From contig JAFGBI010000335.1 of assembly GCA_016933275.1 (NCBI GenBank), forward strand, positions 1-62,946: a stretch of DNA of 62,946 nt, read 5' to 3'. The position numbers were made by a program, and so were the translations under genes. The notes below the pieces were generated by a model, which searched no databases, had not been told where the DNA came from, and worked only from the letters and a program-made list of their open reading frames with translations. This DNA comes from Polyangiaceae bacterium (lineage in GTDB: Bacteria; Myxococcota_A; Polyangia; Polyangiales; Polyangiaceae). Each line of letters starts with the position of its first letter. Within the stretch, counting starts at the first letter, position 1. Positions 19,870-28,358 of this stretch are shown piece after piece.

Positions 19870-22530
19870 ATGCTCCCGAGCGCCAAGGTCACCGTCGGAT
19901 CGCTGCGCGCGTTACCCCTCTTCGCCGAGCTCGGTGAGGCATCGCTGCGGCAGCTGCTGGAGCTCGGGCGCACGCTTCGCCTGGCGACGCATGCGCCCGT
20001 CTCGGCGAGCCGGGTCACGGACACGGAGCGCTACTGCTTCGTGGTGGATGGGGTCATCGGCGTCACCGTGGGAACCCCGGGGGGCGTCACCGGAGAGGGG
20101 CGTTTCCTCGGCTACTTCACGGCAGGGGACTGCTTCTCCGATGGGTTCCTCGGGATCCCGGTCGCGGAGAACGCAGAGCGCATCGACTGCGTGGCGGTGG
20201 GCAGCTCCCTGCTCTTCGATGTCAATCTATCCAACCTGTCGGAGTTCCTGTCGTCCCATCCCGGCTTCCACGGCAAGCTGGTGGATTCGTTGCGATCCGC
20301 CCGGCGCCAGTTCCTGGCCGATCAGGAGCCGGGGCCACAGGTGGTGCAGGATTTCGTCCTGCGGCAGGGCTTCATCAACAGCGGCCGCCTGCGCGTCGGA
20401 AACCTCAGTCATTGTCTGGACTGCGGGAAATGCGAGGCGGCGTGCGCCGCGCGCCACGGCGGCACTCCGCGAATGGCGCGGACTCGAGTAGCCCTCGGAT
20501 GCCTGGCGTTCCCGGTGACCTGCCAGACGTGCCGGGACAAACCGTGTTTGGCAGTGTGCAGCTTCGGCGGTCTGGTCCATGATGAGGAGACCTCGGAGGT
20601 TCGCATCTCGGAGCGCTGCGGCGGGTGCGGCGCTTGCGTAGAGGCCTGTCCCTACGGTGCAATCCGGATGATCCAGGCTCCCTACACGGTGGCGGACTTC
20701 CCCGACCCGATCCCCAACAGCAACGTCTCGGGGATGACCAACGTCGATCGGCTGTACGTGGCGGGCGACGTGGCGGGCTCGGCCCTGATCCGCCTGGCCA
20801 TCAACGACGCCGTGCGGGCGGTGAACGCGATCCCGACCCGCTCGGGTCCCCTGCCGGCCGATGTGGTCGATGTGGCCATCGTGGGTGCGGGTCCCGCCGG
20901 ATTGTCGGCGGCCATGCGCTGCCGGGAGCGTAACCTGTCCTGCTGGGTACTGGAGAAGGATGTGCTCGCCTCCACGATCCGTGACTACCCGAAGCACAAG
21001 CACGTGATGGCGGAGCCGCACCACGTTCCGCTCGTGGGGTCGCTTTGGTTCGACGGCTGCACCAAGGAAGAGCTGCTGGAACGCTGGCGGACGCTCGTCG
21101 ACAGCGCCGGCCTGCCCATTCGGGAGCAGACCGAGGTCCAGGGGATCGAGCAGCAAGGCGAGCTGTTCTCGGTGAAGACCGGGCAGGGGTCGCTGCTGGC
21201 ACGAGCCGTGATGGTGTGCATCGGCAAGCGCGGAGCCCCGCGGAATCTCGGCGTGCCGGGAGAGTCCCCGCTGCGAGTCCGCTACGTGTTGATCGACCCC
21301 GACGAGTGGGCGAACCGTCAGGTCCTCGTGGTTGGAGGCGGCGACTCGGCGCTCGAGGCCGCGGTGAGCCTCGCCGAGATCCCGGGCTGTCACGTCACGC
21401 TAAGCTACCGCCGAGACTCCTTCACGCGGGCGAAATCGCTGAATCGTGCCCGACTCCAGGCGGCCCAACAGGAGGGCTCGATTCGAGTGGAGCTCAAGTC
21501 GACGGTGAGCGCACTCGAGCCGGGTCGGGTCCGCCTCCGCACCGAGCAGGGGGAGATATCGCTAGCCAACGACGTGGTGTTCGCGTTCCTCGGCACCGAT
21601 CCGCCGACGGATTTCCTCGCCCAGGCGCGGATCCAGGTGCTGGAGCCTGGCTCGGCCGAGATGGCGGACTACGCCAAGAGCCGTGGCCTTCGTCAGCGAG
21701 CGATCAAGTGCGATCACTGCCGTGATTTCGATCGACCGGCTTGCCTCGGGGCCTGCCCTACGGGTGCGCTGTTCGAGGCGACTCCCGCCGAGCTCTTCAC
21801 CCGAGCGACGACGAACGCATCGAGTTTCCGCGAGCCGCCGCCCCGGCTGACGGACACCGCGTTCCTCCGAGGACCGTCGGCACGCCGCGCTGCGACGTGG
21901 GGCGACCGGCTCTATCATCCGGTCTTCACCGGCCTGATCCTCCTTACCCTCGCTGGACTCGGGGTCGAGGTCTTCCTGCGCAGCACCCAACCGGAGGCGA
22001 GCCTTTCGGCCTGGCTCCTCCGAGCGTTCGGCGTCGCGGGGCGAGTGGACTATAGCTCCGGTCGAGGGCTGGGCCATTGGCTCGGCTACGTCGGTGCCAG
22101 CGCGATGCTGCTGAGCACCCTCTACTCCCTGCGGACGCGGGTGCAGCGGTGCAATGGCTGGGGCAAGGCCTCGGTCTGGATGTCGGCCCATCAGTGGCTG
22201 GGCTTCATCGGAGGGACGCTCGTGACCTACCACAGCGCGCTCAAGCTCGATCGGTGGGCGAGCATCGCGTGCTTCTTGATCTGGATCGTGGTGGCGACGG
22301 GGATCCTGGGGCGTTACGCCGAGGGACGCGCGAAGTCGGCGATCAATCTGGTGGATTTCGAACGTCGAGCCCGGTCCCGTCGCCGGGGCCTCGGACTCGA
22401 ACGCCTGGTCTTGACGATCGCGCATGGCACGCTGCGCCACTGGAACATCGTCCACATCGTCTTGGCGATCGCGATGTTCGTTCTGGCCGGGATCCACATC
22501 GTGTACGGGTTCGTCTACAAGGCCGTGTAG
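19870..22530 (+). CDS. cNMP-binding/Fe-S/flavin oxidoreductase/cytochrome-like fusion
   Basis: The 886-residue protein has, in order, a CRP-like cNMP-binding domain (residues 10-125), ferredoxin-type motifs (CLDCGKCEAAC at 182, CQTCRDKPCLAVC at 218, CGGCGACVEACP at 250), an AGDVAG segment (298-303), a two-dinucleotide-fold flavoprotein (GAGPAG at 339, GGGDSA at 489) similar to YpdA/thioredoxin-reductase proteins, another Cys cluster (CDHCRDFDRPACLGACP at 614), and a C-terminal membrane part with His-bearing helices (HWLGY, HQWLGF, HSALKL, HIVLAI) like a b-type cytochrome. It could carry electrons from NAD(P)H through FAD and Fe-S clusters into the membrane, gated by a nucleotide. The ATG at 19870 is preferred because the 25 codons before it have low GC at third positions. 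It lies beside a multihaem operon. Confidence 0.8.
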   Translation: MLPSAKVTVGSLRALPLFAELGEASLRQLLELGRTLRLATHAPVSASRVTDTERYCFVVDGVIGVTVGTPGGVTGEGRFLGYFTAGDCFSDGFLGIPVAENAERIDCVAVGSSLLFDVNLSNLSEFLSSHPGFHGKLVDSLRSARRQFLADQEPGPQVVQDFVLRQGFINSGRLRVGNLSHCLDCGKCEAACAARHGGTPRMARTRVALGCLAFPVTCQTCRDKPCLAVCSFGGLVHDEETSEVRISERCGGCGACVEACPYGAIRMIQAPYTVADFPDPIPNSNVSGMTNVDRLYVAGDVAGSALIRLAINDAVRAVNAIPTRSGPLPADVVDVAIVGAGPAGLSAAMRCRERNLSCWVLEKDVLASTIRDYPKHKHVMAEPHHVPLVGSLWFDGCTKEELLERWRTLVDSAGLPIREQTEVQGIEQQGELFSVKTGQGSLLARAVMVCIGKRGAPRNLGVPGESPLRVRYVLIDPDEWANRQVLVVGGGDSALEAAVSLAEIPGCHVTLSYRRDSFTRAKSLNRARLQAAQQEGSIRVELKSTVSALEPGRVRLRTEQGEISLANDVVFAFLGTDPPTDFLAQARIQVLEPGSAEMADYAKSRGLRQRAIKCDHCRDFDRPACLGACPTGALFEATPAELFTRATTNASSFREPPPRLTDTAFLRGPSARRAATWGDRLYHPVFTGLILLTLAGLGVEVFLRSTQPEASLSAWLLRAFGVAGRVDYSSGRGLGHWLGYVGASAMLLSTLYSLRTRVQRCNGWGKASVWMSAHQWLGFIGGTLVTYHSALKLDRWASIACFLIWIVVATGILGRYAEGRAKSAINLVDFERRARSRRRGLGLERLVLTIAHGTLRHWNIVHIVLAIAMFVLAGIHIVYGFVYKAV

Positions 22531-22770
22531 GGGACCTCTGCCGCCCATGGCGGCGCGGCCGCCGGCGGCCGAGGGCGCGGCCGCTCGCGCGGGCACGGCG
22601 AGCCTGGTCGGTTCGACCAGACCCGCGAACGCGGATGTGTGCTGATCTCGTACCGCGACGCCGTTCACGGTCAGCGGGTGTGCGGAGCCACTCCACCGGT
22701 TTGCCGTTTTCTGGCCCTCCTGCCGGGCGGTGTGCAAGGTGTTCACCGCAGACACCCCCCAAGGCGAACC

Positions 22771-23328
22771 ATGCCCAGGTGGAAGCAGCTTGTCACCGAG
22801 ATCCGGCGTGTAGGAACCGAGATCCTCTGGCTCGAGCCAGCCCGGGATTTCGGCCTGTCACCGCGCGGCGGCGCCGCGGAACACGAGATCCGCGGCGCTG
22901 AAGGTCGCCTCGGCGCGCGGTTGCCCCCGAGCTATCGGGAATTCCTGCGCGAGCACGACGGCTGGCCCTGCTTCTTCGAAGGGGTAACGCTCCTCGGCAC
23001 GGCGCATCTCGGTCGCGGCATCTACGACGACCTGGCGCGGTCCGTGTTCCTGGCGGCGGAGACGCCCGTCCCGGCCCGAGAGGGTCCACCGGTGCGGATG
23101 CCGCCCGGGCCCCGTGCCCTGGTGCCGTTCGGGGTCGACCTCCGCACCACGACGATCTTCACGTTCGACCTCGACTCGCGAAAGCTGAACGGCGAGTGCG
23201 AGGTGGTCTGCTGGGTCAACGACATCGGGATCCGTTGCGCGGACTTCGAGGGGTTTCTCGAGACCATCATCGAGCTCTGCCACGCCGAGCTCGACGCCCT
23301 GATCGATCGCGCCGCGGCCTGCGCCTGA
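22771..23328 (+). CDS. SMI1/KNR4 (SUKH) family protein
   Basis: The 185-residue protein begins with an ATG preceded by AAGG. It shows the SUKH pattern: an N-terminal helix, IRGAEGRLGARLPPSYREFLREHDGW, then FFEGVTLLGT and a beta-rich C-terminus (VPFGVDLRTTTIFTFDL, WVNDIGIRCADFEGFLE). SUKH proteins often act as immunity proteins against contact-dependent or polymorphic toxins. No toxin gene adjoins it, so it may be an orphan immunity gene or serve another role. It converges with the 30-haem cytochrome gene. Confidence 0.7.
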   Translation: MPRWKQLVTEIRRVGTEILWLEPARDFGLSPRGGAAEHEIRGAEGRLGARLPPSYREFLREHDGWPCFFEGVTLLGTAHLGRGIYDDLARSVFLAAETPVPAREGPPVRMPPGPRALVPFGVDLRTTTIFTFDLDSRKLNGECEVVCWVNDIGIRCADFEGFLETIIELCHAELDALIDRAAACA

Positions 23329-23409
23329 ACCGGCGAGAAGGCCAACCCTCCGTTGCCCGCGTCCGGAGAGACTCGACCCAAGATCGATGGATCCTTCGCC
23401 TCAAGAACG

Positions 23410-25728
23410 CTAGCGCGCAGTGTGGCAGCTCAGGCAGTAGGTCCGTCGGTGGCACACCGAACAGTTGCTGGCGCCGAATCCCCCTGCCGCGTACCCGTGG
23501 AGGGTGGGCCACGAGCCCCGATGATTCAAGGGCCGCGTCCGTTCGTGGCAACCCGTGCAGGACGCGGTCTGGTGACACACCCGACAGCTCGCCACTTCGA
23601 AGCTGGCCGCGCTGCCGTGCGTCCGGAGACGCCAGAGCCCGCCATGACTCTCGGGCGCCTCGGTGCGGTGGCAGTTCCGACACCCTGGCGTGCCGTGGCA
23701 AACGGCGCAGTTCTGTCCGCTCCCCCCCAGGGCACCCGGCGTCTCGGGGAGGTAGGCGTGGCGGCGCAACCATGAACCGCGATGGCTCTGCGGAGTGATG
23801 GCGCGGGCACGGGCGCCGGTGAGCGCAGCAAAACTCTTCATGGTGTGGCAGGTCGTGCAGTCCTTGCTAGCGCGACCGTGATGGGCGTCGGCGTGGCAGT
23901 CGACGCAGCGCTTGCCCGGGGAGGGGAAGCCGAGGTCGAGCGGGGGGGGGTTGGTCGCCTTCCACTCGGACAGCGGGCGAGCCGAGCCCGCTCCGCGGCG
24001 GGGCTGGTGGCACAGCGAGCAGCGCACCTTCCGATGGGCACCCTCGAGGGGAAACTCCGTCATGGTGTCGTGCCGGAACTTGGGTGCCCCCTTGGTGGGG
24101 CGGTGGCATTTACCGCAGTCCTGGCCGAGCCTCCCTCGGTGGACGTCGTCCTTCTGGTGGCAATCGATACAGCGTGGGTTCTTGAGGTCGTACTTGCCGC
24201 CTGCGTGACAGGCTCGGCACGGGATCCGCTTGTGCTTGCCCTCGAGGGGAAACGCCGAATGGTCGATGTCACGCGCGTTCGTCCCCTGGAACCGCGAGCG
24301 GGGTGAGTGACACCGAGCGCAGTCCGTACCGTACTCCCCGTGGTGAGGATCCTCGTGGCAGTCACGGCACGCGATCTTGCCAGTCCGGTAGAGCTGGTTG
24401 GGGTGGCAGAGCTCGCACTTCGAACGCACCCCGTCCGCAGCGTGGGAACCCCGCAGAGGGAAGCGTGAATCGACGTTGTGGTCGAAGGGCCGGTCTCGTT
24501 TTCCCCCCTCGACGTGACAGCTCGAGCAGGGCTTGTCGGCGAACTGTCCGCCGTGAGCGTTCCGGTGCGTGTGGCAGTTCGCGCACGCACCCTCGGTGTA
24601 TTCGAGCCGCTTCTGCTTGGTCTTGTGGCACCGCGCGCACGAGAGCTCGGCGTGTCGACCCCGCAGCGGTAGACCGAATTGTTGATGGTCGATCTTGGCC
24701 CCCTTGAACGAGCGCTTCGGCGAATGGCATTGGGCGCAGTTGGCGGTGGCCGGGACGACGGGGTGGTTGGCGGTGTGGCAATCGGCACAGGCGCGAACGG
24801 GAGCCCGCCCCGAACGTCCTTCTCGACCACTCCTGCCCCCTCGCTGGTGGCAGTCCCTGCACGCCACCTTGGCGTGCCGACCCTTGAGCTCGAACCCGAA
24901 CTTCTGGTGGTCGATGGTGGCGCTCTTCATGGGAGCGGTCTGCGAGTGGCAGCGCTCGCAGTTCGTGGTGGCGAGCGTCACGGGGTGAGGAGGGGCGTGG
25001 CAATCCACGCAACCCCGCGGCGGTTTCCGCCCCGCCATTTGTCCGCCCGAGTGGCACTCGGTGCACCCAAGCTCCTGGTGTTTCCCCGCCAGGGAGACCC
25101 CCGAGCGACGCTGGTGCTGGGTCGCCCACGCGCTCAACCTCTGGCCACGGAGCCCCTTGCCGGGCGCGTGGCAGCTCGTGCACTTGCTCCGGAGCTCGGG
25201 GTCGGTGAATCCGTGCACGTCCCGGTGACAGGATTGGCAGCTCTTGTTCAGGCCGAGGTACGCGGTCCCGCCCGACTTCAGGCGGCGGACGTGACACTTG
25301 GTGCACGCGACCTGATCGTGGTGGTGCTCGAGGGGAAACCCGGTCCGCTTGTGATCGAAGGCGTCCCGACCCCCGATGGTGCCCCAGCTCACGAGACTTC
25401 GGTCGCGCCCCTTGTGCTCGGCGTGGCAGTCGATGCAGGGCCGACCGCCGAAGCTCGCGTGGAGCCCTCCAGGGTGGTTTAGCCCGGGATGACACGCGAG
25501 GCACTTCGAGTTCTCCACCCCCCGGGCCGAGATGTGGCAGTTCGTACACCCGCTCGAGTGGTCGTAGACGGAGTGGGCCACGCTCAAGGGGCCCGGTGAC
25601 ACGCGAAAGTAGTCGTCCTGTGCCCGCGCTGGACGGAGCGGCCACGAACCGGCGGCCAGCAGCACGGATCCGAGCAGCGCGGCGAGCAGCCAGCGAAACC
25701 GCCGATACCTCGAGCGAGCGCAGCTCAT
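23410..25728 (-). CDS. Large periplasmic multihaem cytochrome c, 30 CxxCH motifs
   Basis: The 772-residue protein has a Sec signal peptide (LLAALLGSVLLAAG to PARA) followed by 30 CxxCH haem-attachment motifs spread to the last residues. Much of it is built of repeats with the pattern FPLEGxHxxxxCxxCH (FPLEHHHDQVACTKCH, FPLEGKHKRIPCRACH, FPLEGAHRKVRCSLCH), in which the extra His residues can be distal ligands. It probably forms a periplasmic or transperiplasmic electron wire. The ATG overlaps the TPR gene stop as ATGA. It closes an operon that also encodes an outer-membrane barrel and a 13-haem lipoprotein. Few proteins carry this many haems, and none of its motifs look broken. Confidence 0.9.
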   Translation of the reverse strand: MSCARSRYRRFRWLLAALLGSVLLAAGSWPLRPARAQDDYFRVSPGPLSVAHSVYDHSSGCTNCHISARGVENSKCLACHPGLNHPGGLHASFGGRPCIDCHAEHKGRDRSLVSWGTIGGRDAFDHKRTGFPLEHHHDQVACTKCHVRRLKSGGTAYLGLNKSCQSCHRDVHGFTDPELRSKCTSCHAPGKGLRGQRLSAWATQHQRRSGVSLAGKHQELGCTECHSGGQMAGRKPPRGCVDCHAPPHPVTLATTNCERCHSQTAPMKSATIDHQKFGFELKGRHAKVACRDCHQRGGRSGREGRSGRAPVRACADCHTANHPVVPATANCAQCHSPKRSFKGAKIDHQQFGLPLRGRHAELSCARCHKTKQKRLEYTEGACANCHTHRNAHGGQFADKPCSSCHVEGGKRDRPFDHNVDSRFPLRGSHAADGVRSKCELCHPNQLYRTGKIACRDCHEDPHHGEYGTDCARCHSPRSRFQGTNARDIDHSAFPLEGKHKRIPCRACHAGGKYDLKNPRCIDCHQKDDVHRGRLGQDCGKCHRPTKGAPKFRHDTMTEFPLEGAHRKVRCSLCHQPRRGAGSARPLSEWKATNPPPLDLGFPSPGKRCVDCHADAHHGRASKDCTTCHTMKSFAALTGARARAITPQSHRGSWLRRHAYLPETPGALGGSGQNCAVCHGTPGCRNCHRTEAPESHGGLWRLRTHGSAASFEVASCRVCHQTASCTGCHERTRPLNHRGSWPTLHGYAAGGFGASNCSVCHRRTYCLSCHTAR

Positions 25729-26858
25729 CGGTCCATCGATGCTCCTGCGATCCGTCGCCGCTTGACCGCGGCAGTGGCGGAGTCCTTCGGCCATGCCCGG
25801 GCTTCGGTGAGCCGGCGCGCGAGAGTGAGTGACCCGCGCCGCTCGAGGTAGTCGAAGGCGTCGATCAAGAAGGGCGCCTCGCCGTGGACCGCGGCGACCG
25901 CCGCGTCGAGGGACTGCTCGGCGCGCGAGCCGTCACCTCGTATGGCGGCTTCTCCGGCCTGCAGGAGGGTCATGCGGAAGACCTGAACGGGTGAGCTCAC
26001 GGGGGCGTCGCGGTCGGGGTCGACGGCCGGAACGGGCAGCTCGGTCAGGGAAGCGGCGAGGCGCGACCAGGGGGATCCCGGGTCGGAGCGCAACATGTCG
26101 GTGGCGGTCTCGACGGCCGCGCGCAAATCCCCCTGCTGCCGTTCGAACTCGAGCTGGTCGAAGCGATGATGGAGCCAAGCCGGTCCGAGATCCGCGGAGC
26201 GCCCGTATGCCTCGCGCGCCGCGGCAGTCATGCCCTTCTGCTCTTGGGCCGAGGCGACCAGGTAGTGGACCTCCGCGTCACGGGGGAGACGGTTCCGCAG
26301 CCGCTCGAGGTCGACGAGGTGTTGGGCGCGCTCCTCGCGGCAGAGCACCGCGAAGTAGGCAACCTGACGTGACGCGGAGACGGCGGCGGACGCCTCGCCC
26401 GGGAGGTACGGCCGGATCCGAGCCAGACGCGCGGGATCCGCGTCGAAATAGCGATACACGGCGGCCTCGGCACGGAGGAGCTGTTCGAGGTGCGGGTCAA
26501 CGGGATCGAGATCGGGGGTGGGTGGGCGAACGAGGTCGAGGAGCTCCGCCGCGTGCTCGAGGTGGCCGTCCTCGAGGGACATCCGGAGCCGCTCGACGTG
26601 CTCACCGCGATCCTCGGCGCTGCGACGCTCGAGCCCCGGTCCGACCAGTGCGCGCGTGCCGAGCGCGACCGCGACGGTGAGCACGAGGGCGCCGAGCCAC
26701 CACGGCCAGATCCGCCAGCGTCGGATGCTGCCCGCTCGCTCCACCTGAGACCCGAGCTCGGGCCAAGGACCCGCCAGACTCTCGCCGAACAGGGCCGCGA
26801 GCTGACGGTCCGTGTCCCTGCGATCGGAGCGAGGAGCTGGGAAGGGCTGGGGAGGCAT
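25725..26858 (-). CDS. Membrane-anchored TPR protein of the cytochrome operon
   Basis: The 377-residue product has a cytoplasmic N-terminus, one membrane helix (WPWWLGALVLTVAVALGTRALV) and a helical TPR-rich C-terminal domain with repeats such as LVASAQEQKGMTAAAREAYGRSADLGP. It may assist assembly or haem loading of the neighbouring cytochromes, as TPR proteins (NrfG/CcmH types) do, but this is inference from position. The ATG at 26858 is used; a TTG at 26912, overlapping the upstream stop, is possible. Its stop overlaps the next start (ATGA). Confidence 0.65.
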   Translation of the reverse strand: MPPQPFPAPRSDRRDTDRQLAALFGESLAGPWPELGSQVERAGSIRRWRIWPWWLGALVLTVAVALGTRALVGPGLERRSAEDRGEHVERLRMSLEDGHLEHAAELLDLVRPPTPDLDPVDPHLEQLLRAEAAVYRYFDADPARLARIRPYLPGEASAAVSASRQVAYFAVLCREERAQHLVDLERLRNRLPRDAEVHYLVASAQEQKGMTAAAREAYGRSADLGPAWLHHRFDQLEFERQQGDLRAAVETATDMLRSDPGSPWSRLAASLTELPVPAVDPDRDAPVSSPVQVFRMTLLQAGEAAIRGDGSRAEQSLDAAVAAVHGEAPFLIDAFDYLERRGSLTLARRLTEARAWPKDSATAAVKRRRIAGASMDR

Positions 26859-26905
26859 CGTTGCGTGCGGGGTGTCGAGCGCGATCGGGACCGGGGAAGG
26901 ACCAC

Positions 26906-28345
26906 CTACCAAGTGACGTCCCCGGTGGTGTGGCAGGCGGAGCCGGAGCAGGTGTCGGTGTCGGCGAGGTAGGTCCCGGTGGTCATCGTGACCTCGACCG
27001 TACCGTTGACGTGGAGATCGGGGTTCTTCACCGTGGTTCGATCCGCAACCACATCGAGGTGGCAGGTGTTGCAGGGGAGAACCGCGTGGACGACGTGGCC
27101 GGAGCTACCGGTGGCGGCCGGGTGGCAGCTATCACAGGTGAGGGCGGCGGCGGGGACGAACGTCGCGACGGAGCCGGCGGTCAGGCCCGTGCCGTGACAG
27201 TAGACGTCGCGGCACCCCGGTGCTGCGTACGCGGCAGCTTGGCTCCGGCCACGACCGAAGTCCACCTCGGCGCGCCCCGGGGTCCCATCGAAGAGGTGCC
27301 CGGGTGTCATCACGTCCGTCACCGCCGGATGGCACTCCGTGCAGGCAAAGGCGGCGTGGTCCGTCCGTGAGACGTGCTCGGTGTGGCTGCCCACACCGAG
27401 TGACGTCGTCGAGGTGCCGCCGAGCAGGTCGACGGGCGGCGCCCCCGACGCCTCCAGGGTCCCACCGTGGCAGTAGACGCAGTTCGAACGCCACCCTGCC
27501 TGATGGCACGAGTCGCAGCCGATGGCGATGTCGGTGCCCTGGAGCTCGGCACCGTGACAGAGGCGACAATCGGTGGCGGCCGTGAAGGTATCGGGACCGT
27601 GCGCCGACGGGCTCGCGTACCCCGTGGGATGGATGCTGTTCTCGCGCCCCACGTCGACCTTCCCGTCGATGTGCAGCACAGCGTTCGTGATCGTGCCTCC
27701 CGGTCCCGCCACCGCCGCGTGGCAGTTCTCGCAGGCGGAGGACGCGGGATGGACGCCTCCCGGCGGGTTGCCGTGACAGGAAGTGCAGGCCTTCTGAGTA
27801 CCGTCGACGCGCGTCCACTCGGGCGCGGTTCGGATCGCTGCCTCGGGCAGCGTCGCGCCATGGCAGTAGGTGCTCGCGCAGGTGGCGCTCGCCCTGTCCC
27901 AGGTGGGGGCGGCGCCCGCGGCCGTCGCGATCGACCCGAATACGACGGGCGCCGGCCTATTCAGTGGATCGGGGTGCGTCAGCAGGTCTGACGGCACGAC
28001 GTGGCACTCGGCGCACTCCACCGGACGTCCCAAACTGCTCTCGAGGTGCGCTTGGTGCGCGCCGACCCCGAGCTCGGCGGGGTTGCTCGAACCGTTGACC
28101 GCGGTCGGCGGGGCCGGATCCTCCGCGCTGCCATGGCAGGACGAACAGCGCATGGTCTGCGGGCAGTCCGGGCAGTCCATGGTCTCGGGGAGCCCATCGG
28201 TGACCTGTGACCGTTGGCAGGCCAGGCCAAGGAGCGCCAACGCCAGGGCCAGGACGGTCGGCGCGCCGCCCCAAGAGGACCGCGCGCGAACCCGCCGGGG
28301 CTGGGGATGCCGGCGAGGAGCGGGAAACGGCGCGTCGGTTGGCAA
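26906..28345 (-). CDS. 13-haem lipoprotein cytochrome c with CxxxxCH motifs
   Basis: The 479-residue product has a lipoprotein signal (LALLGLAC, Cys43) and ten CxxCH plus three CxxxxCH motifs (CASTYCH, CRDVYCH, CSGSACH). CxxxxCH motifs paired with CxxCH are known from Geobacter surface cytochromes of the OmcB class. The repeated HxxHL, GxxH and DLHVNG elements also fit that class. Its TTG start is supported by a strong AGGGAGGG at seven bases. It lies 13 bases after the outer-membrane barrel gene, so it is likely the outer or inner-face haem partner of that barrel. Confidence 0.85.
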   Translation of the reverse strand: MPTDAPFPAPRRHPQPRRVRARSSWGGAPTVLALALALLGLACQRSQVTDGLPETMDCPDCPQTMRCSSCHGSAEDPAPPTAVNGSSNPAELGVGAHQAHLESSLGRPVECAECHVVPSDLLTHPDPLNRPAPVVFGSIATAAGAAPTWDRASATCASTYCHGATLPEAAIRTAPEWTRVDGTQKACTSCHGNPPGGVHPASSACENCHAAVAGPGGTITNAVLHIDGKVDVGRENSIHPTGYASPSAHGPDTFTAATDCRLCHGAELQGTDIAIGCDSCHQAGWRSNCVYCHGGTLEASGAPPVDLLGGTSTTSLGVGSHTEHVSRTDHAAFACTECHPAVTDVMTPGHLFDGTPGRAEVDFGRGRSQAAAYAAPGCRDVYCHGTGLTAGSVATFVPAAALTCDSCHPAATGSSGHVVHAVLPCNTCHLDVVADRTTVKNPDLHVNGTVEVTMTTGTYLADTDTCSGSACHTTGDVTW

Positions 28346-28358
28346 CGTACATCCCTCC

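Noticed and set aside
24679..25482. Long plus-strand frames opposite the 30-haem cytochrome
   Set aside because: They mirror the CxxCH-rich gene in the other strand, and no domain or ribosome site is present.
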